Counted from the first letter of the stretch, positions 19,301-27,383 are shown. The stretch: DNA of 46,462 nucleotides from a candidate division KSB1 bacterium (GCA_034506315.1 JAPDPT010000023.1:1-46462), one strand, 5' to 3'. Notes: generated from the sequence alone by a model not told the origin. Translations and numbers: made by a program.

Positions 19301-19608
19301 GCATCGCCGTGGTACCCAATCCGTACGTGGTGACCGCCAGCTGGGAGCCCCAGCACGTGTACAAGTTCGGGCGCGGGCGCCGCAAACTGGACTTCATCCA
19401 CCTGCCGGCCAAGTGCACGATCCGGATCTACACGGTCCGGGGCTACCTCGTGGACACCATCGTCCACGACGCGCCTATCGAAGACGGCAGCGAGAGCTGG
19501 GACATGCTTTCCAAAGATGGGCTGGAGATCGCCTACGGCGTGTACATCTACCACGTGGACGCCCCGGGGATCGGCGAAAAGATCGGCAAGTTCGCCGTGA
19601 TCAAGTAG
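16336..19608 (+). CDS. Large secreted protein with Ca-binding-like block, FnIII and FlgD/T9SS-type C-terminal domain, cassette 2
   Basis: 1090-residue paralogue of the protein at 8855. GTG 16336 is chosen because aggagg at 16323-16328 lies 7 bp upstream and directly gives a signal peptide (residues 1-24, to GEAGG); the ATG at 16276 overlapping the receptor stop would put 20 charged residues ahead of it. Shared blocks: GIHDGNKIYTIFYNDGAIG, VEVRGYQWAH, and the Asp-rich region at residues 300-375 (DGKDNDGDGLVDES, IDNDGDWNPLLDDVG). FnIII-like module at 472-590 (VTLYWDK, GYRIYRSTD, TYYYAVCSYD) and C-terminal sorting-type domain at 988-1090 ending IGKFAVIK. No enzyme motif recognised. It may be a surface partner or lid for the receptor (inference). 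Confidence 0.8.
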   Translation: MKRRAAILAFLVLAIAGSGEAGGPALKGYLTKGAGDPAFKKKGIHDGNKIYTIFYNDGAIGDWATARIESGVYPKGSGHSYFAEFTPVVGAEVRDKWGQIRHIFSDASVYRGTADMDPRTGLRWGFWPVPGYANPDQDQVAMSDKPHTWPRHWPDKDASWDGYWNGQYGKYARADQESYYRIDDYLNKEFEFYPDPQDSSKRGLALEVEVRGYQWAHPAAEDIIIWTYWITNTGKVDYEKVVFGMYGDADVGDDGDQRDDDAWFDVHQDIVYQWDHDNRGAWGGPCAYFGFKFLESPGDPLDGKDNDGDGLVDESQHDGIDNDGDWNPLLDDVGSDGIGPEDPYYPGPDWDGSEGNGKPDPGEPNFEYTDNHESDQIGLTSFNAAAWPAITMQNDEDLWRRQVPGNFTEIQQTVDLTFLYGSGYFPLPAGQKRKFAIALLLGEDYDDILRNAVTMQQIYDADYAFAKPPVKPNVVAVPGDHKVTLYWDKSAEFYTRDPIYGRDFEGYRIYRSTDPAFLESWVITDAYGNRTFNKPIAQFDKIDGLKGPHPIAFNGIQFDMGKDTGLRYCWTDTTVENGQTYYYAVCSYDQGYDRDFFERGISELPNLQPIAPAECTKRIVIDATGKVIETDVNTVVVTPDAPAAGYVPPPERSTEDGTIQHLRGTGTGRIVVDALDPSRVPDSARYQITFDDSSSATKVFSVEDLRTHVDTVKLDTLWHRLRVGHLVPSSVIVQEVGSNRVFAKGVDYEVDFDRGAIRLVRGGAISPSKSLLVSYRYYPVYRSPYLAGQDFNDYFDGLRIRVWDDPLAPDSLRSGWLQGEKLRQALERYGFIGGADPLPSAYREVSNLRGVVQLYPNQGLAVPYDYEIVVYDRVKAYSVNGKRPAKFLVFDITRGDTVDFVFMDVNGDSAIGDQDVVIPVEKVGTRYRGTWQVKFWAPDGGERKPRPGEVFWIAIRKPFTRADVFQWVAEGAHLRIPTTRSGRDSLLSRIAVVPNPYVVTASWEPQHVYKFGRGRRKLDFIHLPAKCTIRIYTVRGYLVDTIVHDAPIEDGSESWDMLSKDGLEIAYGVYIYHVDAPGIGEKIGKFAVIK

Positions 19609-19670
19609 TCCGGGGATCCTCTACCCTCGGCTTCGGGGGGTAGGCGCTCTTAGGGCAGGGAGGAGGCTCA

Positions 19671-20702
19671 ATGAGGAAGTTCTTCGCAGCCTTGGTTCTG
19701 TTAGTCCTTTGTATTACGGGGAATCAGGCAAGGGCGCAGTTTGTGCGCAATGTCTCCAAGGTTGGAACTACCGCGGCTGCCTTCTTGGAGATCGAGGTGG
19801 GAGGGCGTGCCCTGGGCATGGGCGGAGGCTTTGTGGGTCACGCCAATGACGCCTCCGCGCTCTACTGGAACGTGGGCGGGATCTCGCGACTTCCCAGGAA
19901 TGAGCTGCTCCTGAGCCACACCCAGTGGCTGGCGGATATCCGCTTTGACTACGCGGGGTTTGTTCTCAAGCTGGGGCCCGACCGTGCGCTCGGCATCAGT
20001 CTGACCAGCATGACTATGGGGGAGATGGAAGTGCGCACCGTCTTTTACCCGGAAGGTACCGGGGAACGTTTCACGGCTGGGTCGTTCGCCCTCGCCGGAA
20101 GCTATGGCTGGAACCTAACCGATCGCTTCTCTATCGGCTTCACGGCCAAGTACGTCCACGAGACCGTATGGCATATGCGGGCAAACGGCTTCGCGGTCGA
20201 CGTGGGGACGCTCTTCACCACGCAGTTCCATGGGATGCGGCTGGGTATGAGCATCTCGAATTTCGGCACCAAGATGCGACTGGAAGGAAAAGATACCCAG
20301 GTTACCCACGACATCGATCCGGTCAAGACAGGGAACAACGAGCGGATCCTTGCCCACCTGGATACCGACCGCTGGCCGATGCCCCTCATCTTCCGGGTCG
20401 GAATTGGGGCAGAGCTCTTTCAAGATAGCTGGAACCGCCTTTCCGTCGGGATTGATGCTGTGCACCCCAACGACAATACAGAGTACGTGAACCTGGGGCT
20501 GGAGTACGCTTTCCGAGGCTACTTCTTTGCACGGGCGGGCTACAAGAGCCTCTTCCTGCGCGACGGAGAGGAAGGCTTCACAGCTGGCTTTGGCCTCCGC
20601 TATCCTGTGACCCCTTCGCTTGTGGTCAAAGCGGACGTCGCCTACTGTGATTTCGGCCGATTGGACAGCGTGCAGAAGGTATCCCTTTCGCTGGAATTCT
20701 GA
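19671..20702 (+). CDS. PorV/PorQ-family outer-membrane protein, cassette 2
   Basis: 343-residue outer-membrane barrel, the same length as its cassette-1 paralogue. Signal peptide MRKFFAALVLLVLCITGNQA followed by RAQ, then KVGTTAAAFLEIEVGGRALG and HANDASALYWNVGGISRLP. The strand pattern and the central blocks MGEMEVRT, MRLGMSISNFGTKM and AVHPNDNTEYVNLG match copy 1, and the protein ends KVSLSLEF with terminal Phe. The ATG has a strong ribosome binding site (agggaggagg). It closes the second cassette; the secreted M28 peptidase gene begins 89 bp later, and that product also ends in a sorting-type domain, so this shuttle could serve it too (inference). Confidence 0.87.
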   Translation: MRKFFAALVLLVLCITGNQARAQFVRNVSKVGTTAAAFLEIEVGGRALGMGGGFVGHANDASALYWNVGGISRLPRNELLLSHTQWLADIRFDYAGFVLKLGPDRALGISLTSMTMGEMEVRTVFYPEGTGERFTAGSFALAGSYGWNLTDRFSIGFTAKYVHETVWHMRANGFAVDVGTLFTTQFHGMRLGMSISNFGTKMRLEGKDTQVTHDIDPVKTGNNERILAHLDTDRWPMPLIFRVGIGAELFQDSWNRLSVGIDAVHPNDNTEYVNLGLEYAFRGYFFARAGYKSLFLRDGEEGFTAGFGLRYPVTPSLVVKADVAYCDFGRLDSVQKVSLSLEF

Positions 20703-20791
20703 TCTTGGAGAACAAGCCTTACGGCTCACCTACCTTCCCGGAGTGAGGGGGACCTCCGTTCGCTGCTTTCCCTATGGCTTTCGAGGGCCAG

Positions 20792-23113
20792 ATGAGGACA
20801 GACTTGGCGTACCGGCGCCTTCTCCTGTTGTTGTTTGCTTGGGCGGCGGCGTGGACGGACCTGAGCGCCCAGGACCCCCTCGAGAGGGGGATGAACGCTA
20901 TCTCTCGGGACCAGATGAAGGCTGTGGTGGCTACCCTGGTCGACGCAGGAGGGCACGGATCTCGGGTTACGTTCACCGCCGGCAACGACAGCGCCGCCCA
21001 GTGGATCCTCAGGACTCTCCGCAGCCTCCCTCTGGATTCGAGCTGGGCGGACACCTTCTACGCGACGCAAGCAACCCCGCCCTGGAACGCGCACCCGCTG
21101 GTCAACGTGGTGGGCCTTCTGCGCGGGACGGAACGGCCGCACGAGATTGTGGTTCTCGGGGCCCATTACGACTGTTCGGCCAGTAACGAAGGGGACTGGC
21201 CTCGGTCGTGGTTTCAGATTCCGGCTCCCGGAGCAGACGACAACGCCTCCGGCGTGGCGATCGTGCTGGAGATCGCGCGGGTCCTCGGCGAGATCGGCTA
21301 TCGCGGGTCGCGCAGCCTGCTGGTGGCCGCCTTTGCGGCGGAGGAGACGAGCCCTGCGATCCCCGCGGGCGTCGCCGACACCCTGAGGCATCACCTGGGA
21401 AGCGCCGAACTTGCAGCGCGCCTTCGGGAGGAAGAGGCGCACGTCTCTTCGGTGCTAATCCTCGACATGGTCGGATACAATCCCGGCGCCTCCTACTTGG
21501 ACTTTGTCGCCGACAAGCCCTCCCAGGGGATCGCCCTGTACGCCCGTTCCCTCATCCGAGAGCTCGGCTTGCCGCTGGAATGCAATGACCCCCCGTTCCC
21601 CTTTCGTACGTACAGCGATCACGAGGCGTTTGTGCGCCATGGCTTTCCGGCCCTCTTGCTGATCGAACACGACCCTCCGTGGCAGACGGCCTGGCCTTAT
21701 TACGAGCGCAATCCCTTCTACCACACCTCCTCCGATCGGCCGGAGTATCTGAACTGGGAACTGATGGAGACGGTGGCAAAGCTGGCCCTCGGGGTTGTAA
21801 TGGGACTCCTGACAGGCCCCCCTGACCAAGACCTCCAACCTCCTCCGGCTCCGACCCTGCTTCTGGCCAGTGCCACGGGTGACAAGCTCCGGATGCTGCT
21901 TGGACAGGAGGGAGGGCCGGGAGGCGTTCAGATTTGCGTCTACGAGCCCGACCCACCCTGGGTTCTGCCTCGCGCGCCTGCGGCGGTCGTCCCGTCCGGA
22001 ACGACGGTACTGCAGGTCCCCCGGGAAAGAGAGTACTCGCAGATCTGCCTCACCGCTCAGAAGGTCGGCATTGTCCCGATCGAGAGCGCCCGCTCGGACG
22101 TGTACCCCGTGGCCAAAGGTCCCCGGGGGAAGCTTCTCCTTGTGGACGGATTCGACCGATGGGGTGGGTCGGGTAGCTGGTCCAGACCCTACCACTGGTT
22201 TGCTTGCCTGTGGGGGGGACCGCTGGCGGAGCTCGGCTTCTCCCTTGACACCTCCACCAACGAGCTCGTGGAAGACGGCACCGTTGACCTGCGTGCGTAC
22301 GACGCGGTGTTCTGGCTCCTGGGCGACGAATCGACAGAGGACGAGACGTTCACAGCTCAGGAACAGGGCCGTATTCGGGATTATCTGCGGGCTGGAGGAA
22401 GGCTCTTCGTTTCCGGTTCCGAGATCGGCTGGGATCTGGGCGCCCGCGGCTCGAGCTCCGACCGCGTGTTTCTAAGGGACTATCTGCGGTGCATCTACCA
22501 GGCAGACGACGCCAACAGCTACGAGGTTTTGGGGGTAGAGGGATCGCCCTTTGCAGGCCTGCACCTTGCCTACGGCGCGAGGCCCTACCTCGAAGATTAT
22601 CCCGATGTCTTGGCGCCTTCGAGCGCGGCGCACCTGGGCCTGCAATACGCCAACGGATTGGGAGCTGGGGTGTACTTTGTGGGGAAGGTTCCCGGTGGAA
22701 CGGTAGACTGCCAGGTGGTAGTTCTCGGATTTCCGCTGGAGACGGTCGAAGACGAACACGAGCGCAGAGCCCTTCTGGAGAGGGTTCTGCAGTTCTTCGG
22801 GTTGCTCCCGACTCACGTTGCGGAAGGCGCAAGCCACCAGGGGCGGGAGGACTTCGAGCTGTCGCTGGAGGCCTGGCCGAATCCGTTCAACGATGCCCTC
22901 CATCTTCGCATCCGCGGCAGGGTGGGTCTGAACCTGAGCGTGCGCGTTTGGAACGTGCGGGGACAAAGGGTGACGTGCCTTTTCGACCGTTCGCTGGACA
23001 CCTCTGAAATTGACCTCGGTTGGGAGGCGGAATCCTGTCCCAGCGGGACCTATCTGGTGGAGGCGATCCAGGGCGGGAGGCGATCGGTGCTGCGCGTGGT
23101 CTTGATCCGGTAG
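20792..23113 (+). CDS. Secreted M28-family metallopeptidase with C-terminal sorting domain
   Basis: 773-residue exported zinc aminopeptidase-like enzyme. Signal peptide to about residue 26 (ending DLSAQ). The M28 domain (residues 30-345) shows all expected ligands: H125 in AHYDC, bridging D149 in GADDNASG, catalytic E184 and ligand E185 in AAEETSP, D225 in LDMVGYN and H311 in YHTSSD. Residues about 450-670 form a second domain with alternating strands (KLLLVDGF, YDAVFWLLGDE, RIRDYLRAGGRLFVSGSEIGW), resembling a glutamine-amidotransferase-like fold without a clear catalytic Cys. The last ~85 residues, from WPNPFND to LRVVLIR, are a T9SS type A-like sorting domain. ATG 20792 is preferred to 20774 because it starts the signal peptide cleanly. 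The downstream permease gene starts 15 bp after the stop, suggesting peptide breakdown plus amino-acid uptake. Confidence 0.88.
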   Translation: MRTDLAYRRLLLLLFAWAAAWTDLSAQDPLERGMNAISRDQMKAVVATLVDAGGHGSRVTFTAGNDSAAQWILRTLRSLPLDSSWADTFYATQATPPWNAHPLVNVVGLLRGTERPHEIVVLGAHYDCSASNEGDWPRSWFQIPAPGADDNASGVAIVLEIARVLGEIGYRGSRSLLVAAFAAEETSPAIPAGVADTLRHHLGSAELAARLREEEAHVSSVLILDMVGYNPGASYLDFVADKPSQGIALYARSLIRELGLPLECNDPPFPFRTYSDHEAFVRHGFPALLLIEHDPPWQTAWPYYERNPFYHTSSDRPEYLNWELMETVAKLALGVVMGLLTGPPDQDLQPPPAPTLLLASATGDKLRMLLGQEGGPGGVQICVYEPDPPWVLPRAPAAVVPSGTTVLQVPREREYSQICLTAQKVGIVPIESARSDVYPVAKGPRGKLLLVDGFDRWGGSGSWSRPYHWFACLWGGPLAELGFSLDTSTNELVEDGTVDLRAYDAVFWLLGDESTEDETFTAQEQGRIRDYLRAGGRLFVSGSEIGWDLGARGSSSDRVFLRDYLRCIYQADDANSYEVLGVEGSPFAGLHLAYGARPYLEDYPDVLAPSSAAHLGLQYANGLGAGVYFVGKVPGGTVDCQVVVLGFPLETVEDEHERRALLERVLQFFGLLPTHVAEGASHQGREDFELSLEAWPNPFNDALHLRIRGRVGLNLSVRVWNVRGQRVTCLFDRSLDTSEIDLGWEAESCPSGTYLVEAIQGGRRSVLRVVLIR

Positions 23114-23128
23114 CGGGAGGCGTGCGGA

Positions 23129-24472
23129 GTGGCCGATCTGGGGCGCAAACTTGGCCTCTGGCACGCGGTGGCAATCGTGGTCGGGACGGTGATTGGCTCT
23201 GGGGTGTTCGTCACGCTTCCGATCGTAGCCCAGGAGGCAGGTGCGCCGCTCCCCGCCGTTCTGGCCTGGCTGGTAGGCGGCTTGTTGTGGGTCCCGCAAG
23301 TCTTGCTCCTTGCTGAGCTGGGAACAGCCTACCCGGAGAACGGCTTCGCTTACCTTTACCTGACGAGGGCGGGGAGCCGTGCCCTCGCCTTCCTGTACGT
23401 CTGGACGGTCTTTTGGACGAGCGATACCCCCTCGATCAGCATCATCGCCCTCAGTGCGAGCTCGGCCCTGGGGACTATCTTGCCGGGACTCGGAGCAGGC
23501 TGGCAAGCCAGGGCCCTGGCTTCGAGCCTTATCGTGGGCCTCACCTTCGTCCACGTGAGGGACGTGAGGATCGGGGGGAATGTGCAGATTGGGCTCACCG
23601 TCGCAAAGTTGCTTCCCCTGGTGCTGCTGGTGTTTGCGGGATTGGCTGGAGGTGGAGACTGGAACTTCGCTGGTCAATGGGGACCGATTTCCGCCCGCCC
23701 GTTAATGGCCGCTGTGGCAGCGACTACTTGGTCGTACGCTGGATTCCCGAACATCTTGTACATGGCCGGTGAGATTGCCAGACCGGGCCGCAATCTGCCT
23801 CTGGCTCTCATCGGCAGCGTGTTAGGAGTCACCCTCGCCTACACGCTGATTTCGCTGGCCACGAGCGCGATCGTCCCATTCGCAGACCTGGCGGCAGCGC
23901 AGGGAACGTTCGTCAACCCCTTCCGGTATCTGCCCGTGCTTGCATCGGTAGCGGCCTCCTTTCTTGCCCTTTCGGCCTTTGTTTCGATGGTCGGAGCGGC
24001 CAGCGCGTGCATCATGGTGCAACCGCGCATCCAGTACGCCATCGCCAGGGACGGGTATTGGCCCCGGGTATTCGCCTCTGTCCACCCGCGGTTCCAGACG
24101 CCCCACGTGTCCATCCTTGCACAATCCGGACTGGCCGTAGTCCTTGTGCTGGTGGGCGGCATCGAGAACCTGCTGGGCTACTTTACCCTTTCGTACCTGT
24201 TGCAGAACGCCTTGGTGTACGCCGTAGTGCCATGGCTGCGGCGCCGTCCGGATTACTGCCCTGCTTATCGGGCGCCATGCTGGGTCGGGCTGGTGGCGCT
24301 TTCGGTGCTGACACAGCTCTATCTGGCCTACGGAACCTTTGTAGCTTATCCGAGCGCTGGGGTCCTGGCAGCCGCCGCCCTGATCGGAACCGGCCTGCCC
24401 GTGTACGGGGTCTACCACCGGAGGGCTCAGCGGAAGACCGCCCGCGGCGAGAAGTGCAGCCGGGGGAACTAG
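23129..24472 (+). CDS. APC-superfamily amino-acid permease
   Basis: 447-residue inner-membrane protein with about twelve hydrophobic segments. The APC signature appears at the N-terminus: LWHAVAIVVGTVIGSGVFV with the GxxIGSG substrate-binding loop, and later YAGFPNILYMAGEIARPGRNLP, typical of the loop after TM6. GTG at 23129 follows cgggagg (23115-23120) with 8-bp spacing; only 15 bp separate it from the M28 stop. It would import amino acids by proton or sodium symport or by exchange; the substrate is not readable from sequence. No terminator is seen after the stop. The 181-bp gap to the isomerase gene holds only a weak TTGCCA-17-TAACTT promoter-like pair (24512-24540). Confidence 0.9.
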   Translation: MADLGRKLGLWHAVAIVVGTVIGSGVFVTLPIVAQEAGAPLPAVLAWLVGGLLWVPQVLLLAELGTAYPENGFAYLYLTRAGSRALAFLYVWTVFWTSDTPSISIIALSASSALGTILPGLGAGWQARALASSLIVGLTFVHVRDVRIGGNVQIGLTVAKLLPLVLLVFAGLAGGGDWNFAGQWGPISARPLMAAVAATTWSYAGFPNILYMAGEIARPGRNLPLALIGSVLGVTLAYTLISLATSAIVPFADLAAAQGTFVNPFRYLPVLASVAASFLALSAFVSMVGAASACIMVQPRIQYAIARDGYWPRVFASVHPRFQTPHVSILAQSGLAVVLVLVGGIENLLGYFTLSYLLQNALVYAVVPWLRRRPDYCPAYRAPCWVGLVALSVLTQLYLAYGTFVAYPSAGVLAAAALIGTGLPVYGVYHRRAQRKTARGEKCSRGN

Positions 24473-24653
24473 GCCGACGCCGGAGGGGGACAGCGAGTCG
24501 CAATCTCCCAATTGCCATAGCGCGCAGGGTTTGTTAACTTTTGGTGAGTTCCTGCGGGCCGACCTTTCCGTACGGGAACGAAGGGCAAGGGGAGGACAGA
24601 TGCTCCGCTGGACCTACCAGGCCTGAGTGGCCGAGCGAATGTGTTGAAGAGCC

Positions 24654-25697
24654 ATGGAGCAAACAACCAACGATCGCAAGCTGGATCATCTCCGCATCCT
24701 TCGCTCCGACTGGGGAGTGGACCGCAGAAAGTACTACTTCCGGAAGATCCTCCTAAAGCACCGCGCCCTTCCGGAGCTGGATCTGGCAGAGATTGATCCG
24801 TCGGTGGAGTTCCTGGGGAAGCGGCTGTCTTTTCCGCTGATGATCAGCTCAATGACGGGCGGGGACCATGAGCTGTTGCGGCGTGTCAATCGCCACCTGG
24901 CCCAGGCAGCTGAGGCCACGGGAGTGGCGATGGCCGTCGGTTCCCAGCGGGTCATGTTCAGCAACCCAAATGCCCGCGATAGCTTCGATCTCCGCCCCTA
25001 TGCCCCTCGGACCGTGCTTTGCGCTAATCTCGGGGCAGTCCAGCTAAACTACGGATTTGGCGTCCGAGAGTGCCGCGAGGCGGTCGAAATCCTGGCGGCC
25101 GACGGGCTCTGCCTCCATCTGAACCCACTTCAAGAAGCGGTGCAGCCAGAAGGCAATACCAACTTCGCCGGTCTGGCGGAGAAGATTGCAGAAGTCGCAG
25201 CCTCGCTTCCCGTGCCGGTGATCCTGAAGGAGGTGGGCTCGGGGATTTCGGCCGAGGACATGGAGCTCGCCCTCCGCGCAGGAATTCGGATTGTCGACGT
25301 GGCCGGTGCCGGAGGGACCTCGTGGAGTCGCGTGGAGCACCATCGGCGGGATAACCCTTCGGAACCAGGTCTAGGACTGGTCTTCCAGGACTGGGGGATA
25401 CCGACGCCGCTGGCTCTGTGCCTGCTTCGACCCTATCGGGATCGCGTTCAGATCATCGCCTCGGGGGGAATTCGTACCGGAATCGACATGGCCAAGGCGA
25501 TCGTGCTCGGGGCCTCCCTCTGCGGAATGGCTTCGCCGTTTCTTGAGCCTGCTCTGGATTCCCCGGAGCGGGTCGTGGAGATGATCGAAAGGCTCCGCCG
25601 CGAGTTCCTTACCGCCATGTTCCTCCTTGGCGTGCGGAGGGTGGACGAGATGCGTGGCAACGACGCCCTCCTGTTGCGCCCTCCGGAATGGCCGTAG
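24654..25697 (+). CDS. fni: Type 2 isopentenyl-diphosphate delta-isomerase
   Basis: FMN- and NADPH-dependent enzyme that interconverts isopentenyl and dimethylallyl diphosphate in isoprenoid synthesis, cytoplasmic, 347 residues (usual 330-370). Recognised by RKLDHLRI at the N-terminus, FPLMISSMTGG, the AVGSQRVMF flavin block, HLNPLQEAVQPEGNTNF (substrate-binding His/Asn/Gln and the Glu metal ligand region), VILKEVGSGIS, DVAGAGGTSWSRVE and ASGGIRTGIDMAKAIVLGA. All the main family blocks are present. The ATG is at 24654 with a weak upstream ribosome binding site. It stands alone, with 181 bp before it and a long gene-free stretch after it, so it is probably monocistronic. Confidence 0.95.
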   Translation: MEQTTNDRKLDHLRILRSDWGVDRRKYYFRKILLKHRALPELDLAEIDPSVEFLGKRLSFPLMISSMTGGDHELLRRVNRHLAQAAEATGVAMAVGSQRVMFSNPNARDSFDLRPYAPRTVLCANLGAVQLNYGFGVRECREAVEILAADGLCLHLNPLQEAVQPEGNTNFAGLAEKIAEVAASLPVPVILKEVGSGISAEDMELALRAGIRIVDVAGAGGTSWSRVEHHRRDNPSEPGLGLVFQDWGIPTPLALCLLRPYRDRVQIIASGGIRTGIDMAKAIVLGASLCGMASPFLEPALDSPERVVEMIERLRREFLTAMFLLGVRRVDEMRGNDALLLRPPEWP

Positions 25698-26637
25698 ACC
25701 GGTTGAACTGCCCTTCGCTTCCCCTTAGGACTGGGTGGGAGAGCCCGCAATGGGCGGGTCGAGTCTCCAAATACGCGCCACGCCGGACGGCAAGGCCGAT
25801 GACGCAGCTGCAATGGTCCTGTGAGCCTTCGGCCCCCCTGTGGGGAAGTAACATCTCCGGCTTGGGGAGAGAATATTTGGGCGGGATCCCGCCAACCGTC
25901 GAAGGGAGTGAGCGAGAGGCGGCCGGCCAGGCCCGGGGCGAAGAGAGGATCTGGCGCCCTCTTGCGGGAAAAGGACCCAGTCCGGCAACGCTTCTGGTTC
26001 CGGGCTGGGGCGTACACGGATCCTACCGTTGTGGAGCGAGAGGGGGCGCACCCGCGCTGGTTGCGTAAAATCCAATGCGCAGGCTCGTCAGCTCGCGGAG
26101 TCGTTCAAACAGGCCCGCTGCAAGAACGTGGGAGCTGCAGCGAGCCCCAGGTGCCCAAGTTTGAACCCGGGGGGTTCACCAAGCCCAGGAGGGGTGGGGC
26201 AAGCCCTACGCTCCGGACGAGGAGATGAGGGCCGCACCCCAGTGCTTTTCCAGCATTCGGAGACGAACCCCCGTCCCAATCGCGACTCTCGGCCGCCGGC
26301 TGCCGCTGGAGGGGATCGAGCGCCGGCCGATTGCCCTGGCGGACTCCGCGGGGCCCTCCTACTCGCACAAGCACCCTCGCCTCGACGAAGGACTGCCAGC
26401 CGTACGCGTCCCTTGGCGCTTCGCCACCTGACTTGCCAATTAGGTTCGAGGCGAGGCTTTCTGCCCGGAGCGACCTGGACGGGCTGGAAGGCCCAAGCCA
26501 ACGCGGAAAGGATGGGCGCAGTCGGGGGAGGTCAAGATCCTCGGGATCAGGAAAGCCCCAAACGGGCTGGGGAGATCAGTTTCGGTCGGGTCAGATCATG
26601 CGAGTCGGTGAGGGGGCCCTGTCGTCGACGCTGGGCA
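25698..26637. other. Gene-free stretch of about 940 bp
   Basis: No reading frame here looks like a conserved protein; the open frames are compositionally biased, Arg/Pro/Ser-rich, and overlap each other on both strands. A perfect 14-bp palindrome, GGCGGGATCCCGCC, lies at 25880-25893. Several short GC-rich hairpins flank it. I found no tRNA, tmRNA, RNase P or SRP signature and no known riboswitch core. The region could hold an unrecognised RNA or a decayed gene. Confidence 0.5.
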
Positions 26638-26668
26638 ATAAAAAAGCCCCCAGCTTTCGCCAGGGGCT
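26638..26668 (-). terminator. Rho-independent terminator for the response-regulator gene
   Basis: On the minus strand the stem AGCCCC/GGGGCT (26645-26668), extended by partly paired bases around a GAAA turn, is followed by TTTTTTATT. It lies about 22 bp after the regulator's stop codon. Confidence 0.85.
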
Positions 26669-26690
26669 CCGGAGGGAGGAAAATGAGAGC

Positions 26691-27383
26691 CTACATGAAG
26701 CGGTAGCCTGTGCCGTGGATCGTCTCGATGTACTTGGATGGATACTTTTGCTCCCCGAGCTTTTCGCGGAGGCGTTTGATGTGGACGTCAACAGTGCGGC
26801 TGGTGACGTACACTTTCTTGCCCCACACGCGCTCGAGGATCTCTTGTCGGGTGAACACGTTCTCGCGATGCGAAGCCAGGAGGTACAGGAGCTTGAACTG
26901 GGTGTAGGTCAGGTCGATCGGCTTGCCCGCCTTGTAGACACGATGCTCGTCCAGGTCGATTTCGAGGTCCTTGACCTTGATACGGCGGGACCCCAGCTCA
27001 CGGACGCGGCGCACGATTCCCTTGATACGGGCGACAGTAGCGCGAGAGGCAGTTGGCCGCACGATGTAGTCATCCGCACCTTCTTCGAAGCCACGCACGA
27101 TGTTGGCCTCGTCGTCGTAGCCCGAGTACAGGATGATGGCAATTCTACGCGTTTCCAGGTTCTGCTTGAGTTCGCGAACCACGGACCACGAATCGGAACC
27201 GCAGGTGTCCACATTGATCAGCACGCCTGCGGGTTTCTCGGCGCGGATCCTTTCCGCCGCGTCCTCAAGGTTGTCGATGTGCACGAGCTCAAAGCCTTCT
27301 TGCTTGAGTCGGCCGAAGAGCTCATTGTCGGCAGCTGCCGCCCTGTCGAAGACCAGAAGCTTGTTCTCGTTCAGTTCCATCAT
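26691..27383 (-). CDS. OmpR/PhoB-type response regulator with degenerate receiver
   Basis: 230-residue DNA-binding regulator. C-terminal winged-helix domain (about 130-230) is typical: LTYTQFKLLYLLASHRENVFTRQEILERVWG in segments, then TVDVHIKRLREKLGE and TIHGTGYRF. The N-terminal receiver (5-118) keeps the fold but not the chemistry: the acidic pair is D13-R14, the phospho-acceptor position is Asn57 (in VLINVDT), the switch Thr is Ser87 and the conserved Lys is Arg109. It therefore probably does not accept phosphate in the normal way. No histidine kinase gene is nearby. ATG 27383 (or 27380) follows aggggtgat. A 9-bp inverted repeat sits in its leader. It has its own terminator, and another terminator separates it from the GNAT gene upstream. 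Confidence 0.88.
   Translation of the reverse strand: MMELNENKLLVFDRAAAADNELFGRLKQEGFELVHIDNLEDAAERIRAEKPAGVLINVDTCGSDSWSVVRELKQNLETRRIAIILYSGYDDEANIVRGFEEGADDYIVRPTASRATVARIKGIVRRVRELGSRRIKVKDLEIDLDEHRVYKAGKPIDLTYTQFKLLYLLASHRENVFTRQEILERVWGKKVYVTSRTVDVHIKRLREKLGEQKYPSKYIETIHGTGYRFM

Larger units (their letters stand above)
13532..20702 (+). other. Receptor/secreted-protein/PorV cassette, copy 2
   Basis: Second copy of the three-gene cassette: TonB receptor (13532-16276), large secreted protein (16336-19608), PorV-like protein (19671-20702). Gene order, orientation and lengths follow copy 1 closely (938/1114/343 against 914/1090/343 residues), and long motifs are shared between partners, so the whole unit was duplicated and then diverged. 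Confidence 0.85.

Noticed and set aside
24512-24540. TTGCCA-17-TAACTT promoter-like pair before the isomerase gene
   Set aside because: The -10 box matches the consensus at only three of six positions and lies more than 110 bp upstream of the start; too weak to list.
24622-24653. tRNA-like string (GAGTGGCCGAGCG) before the isomerase gene
   Set aside because: It resembles only a Leu/Ser D-arm; there is no acceptor stem, anticodon arm or T-arm in the right places.
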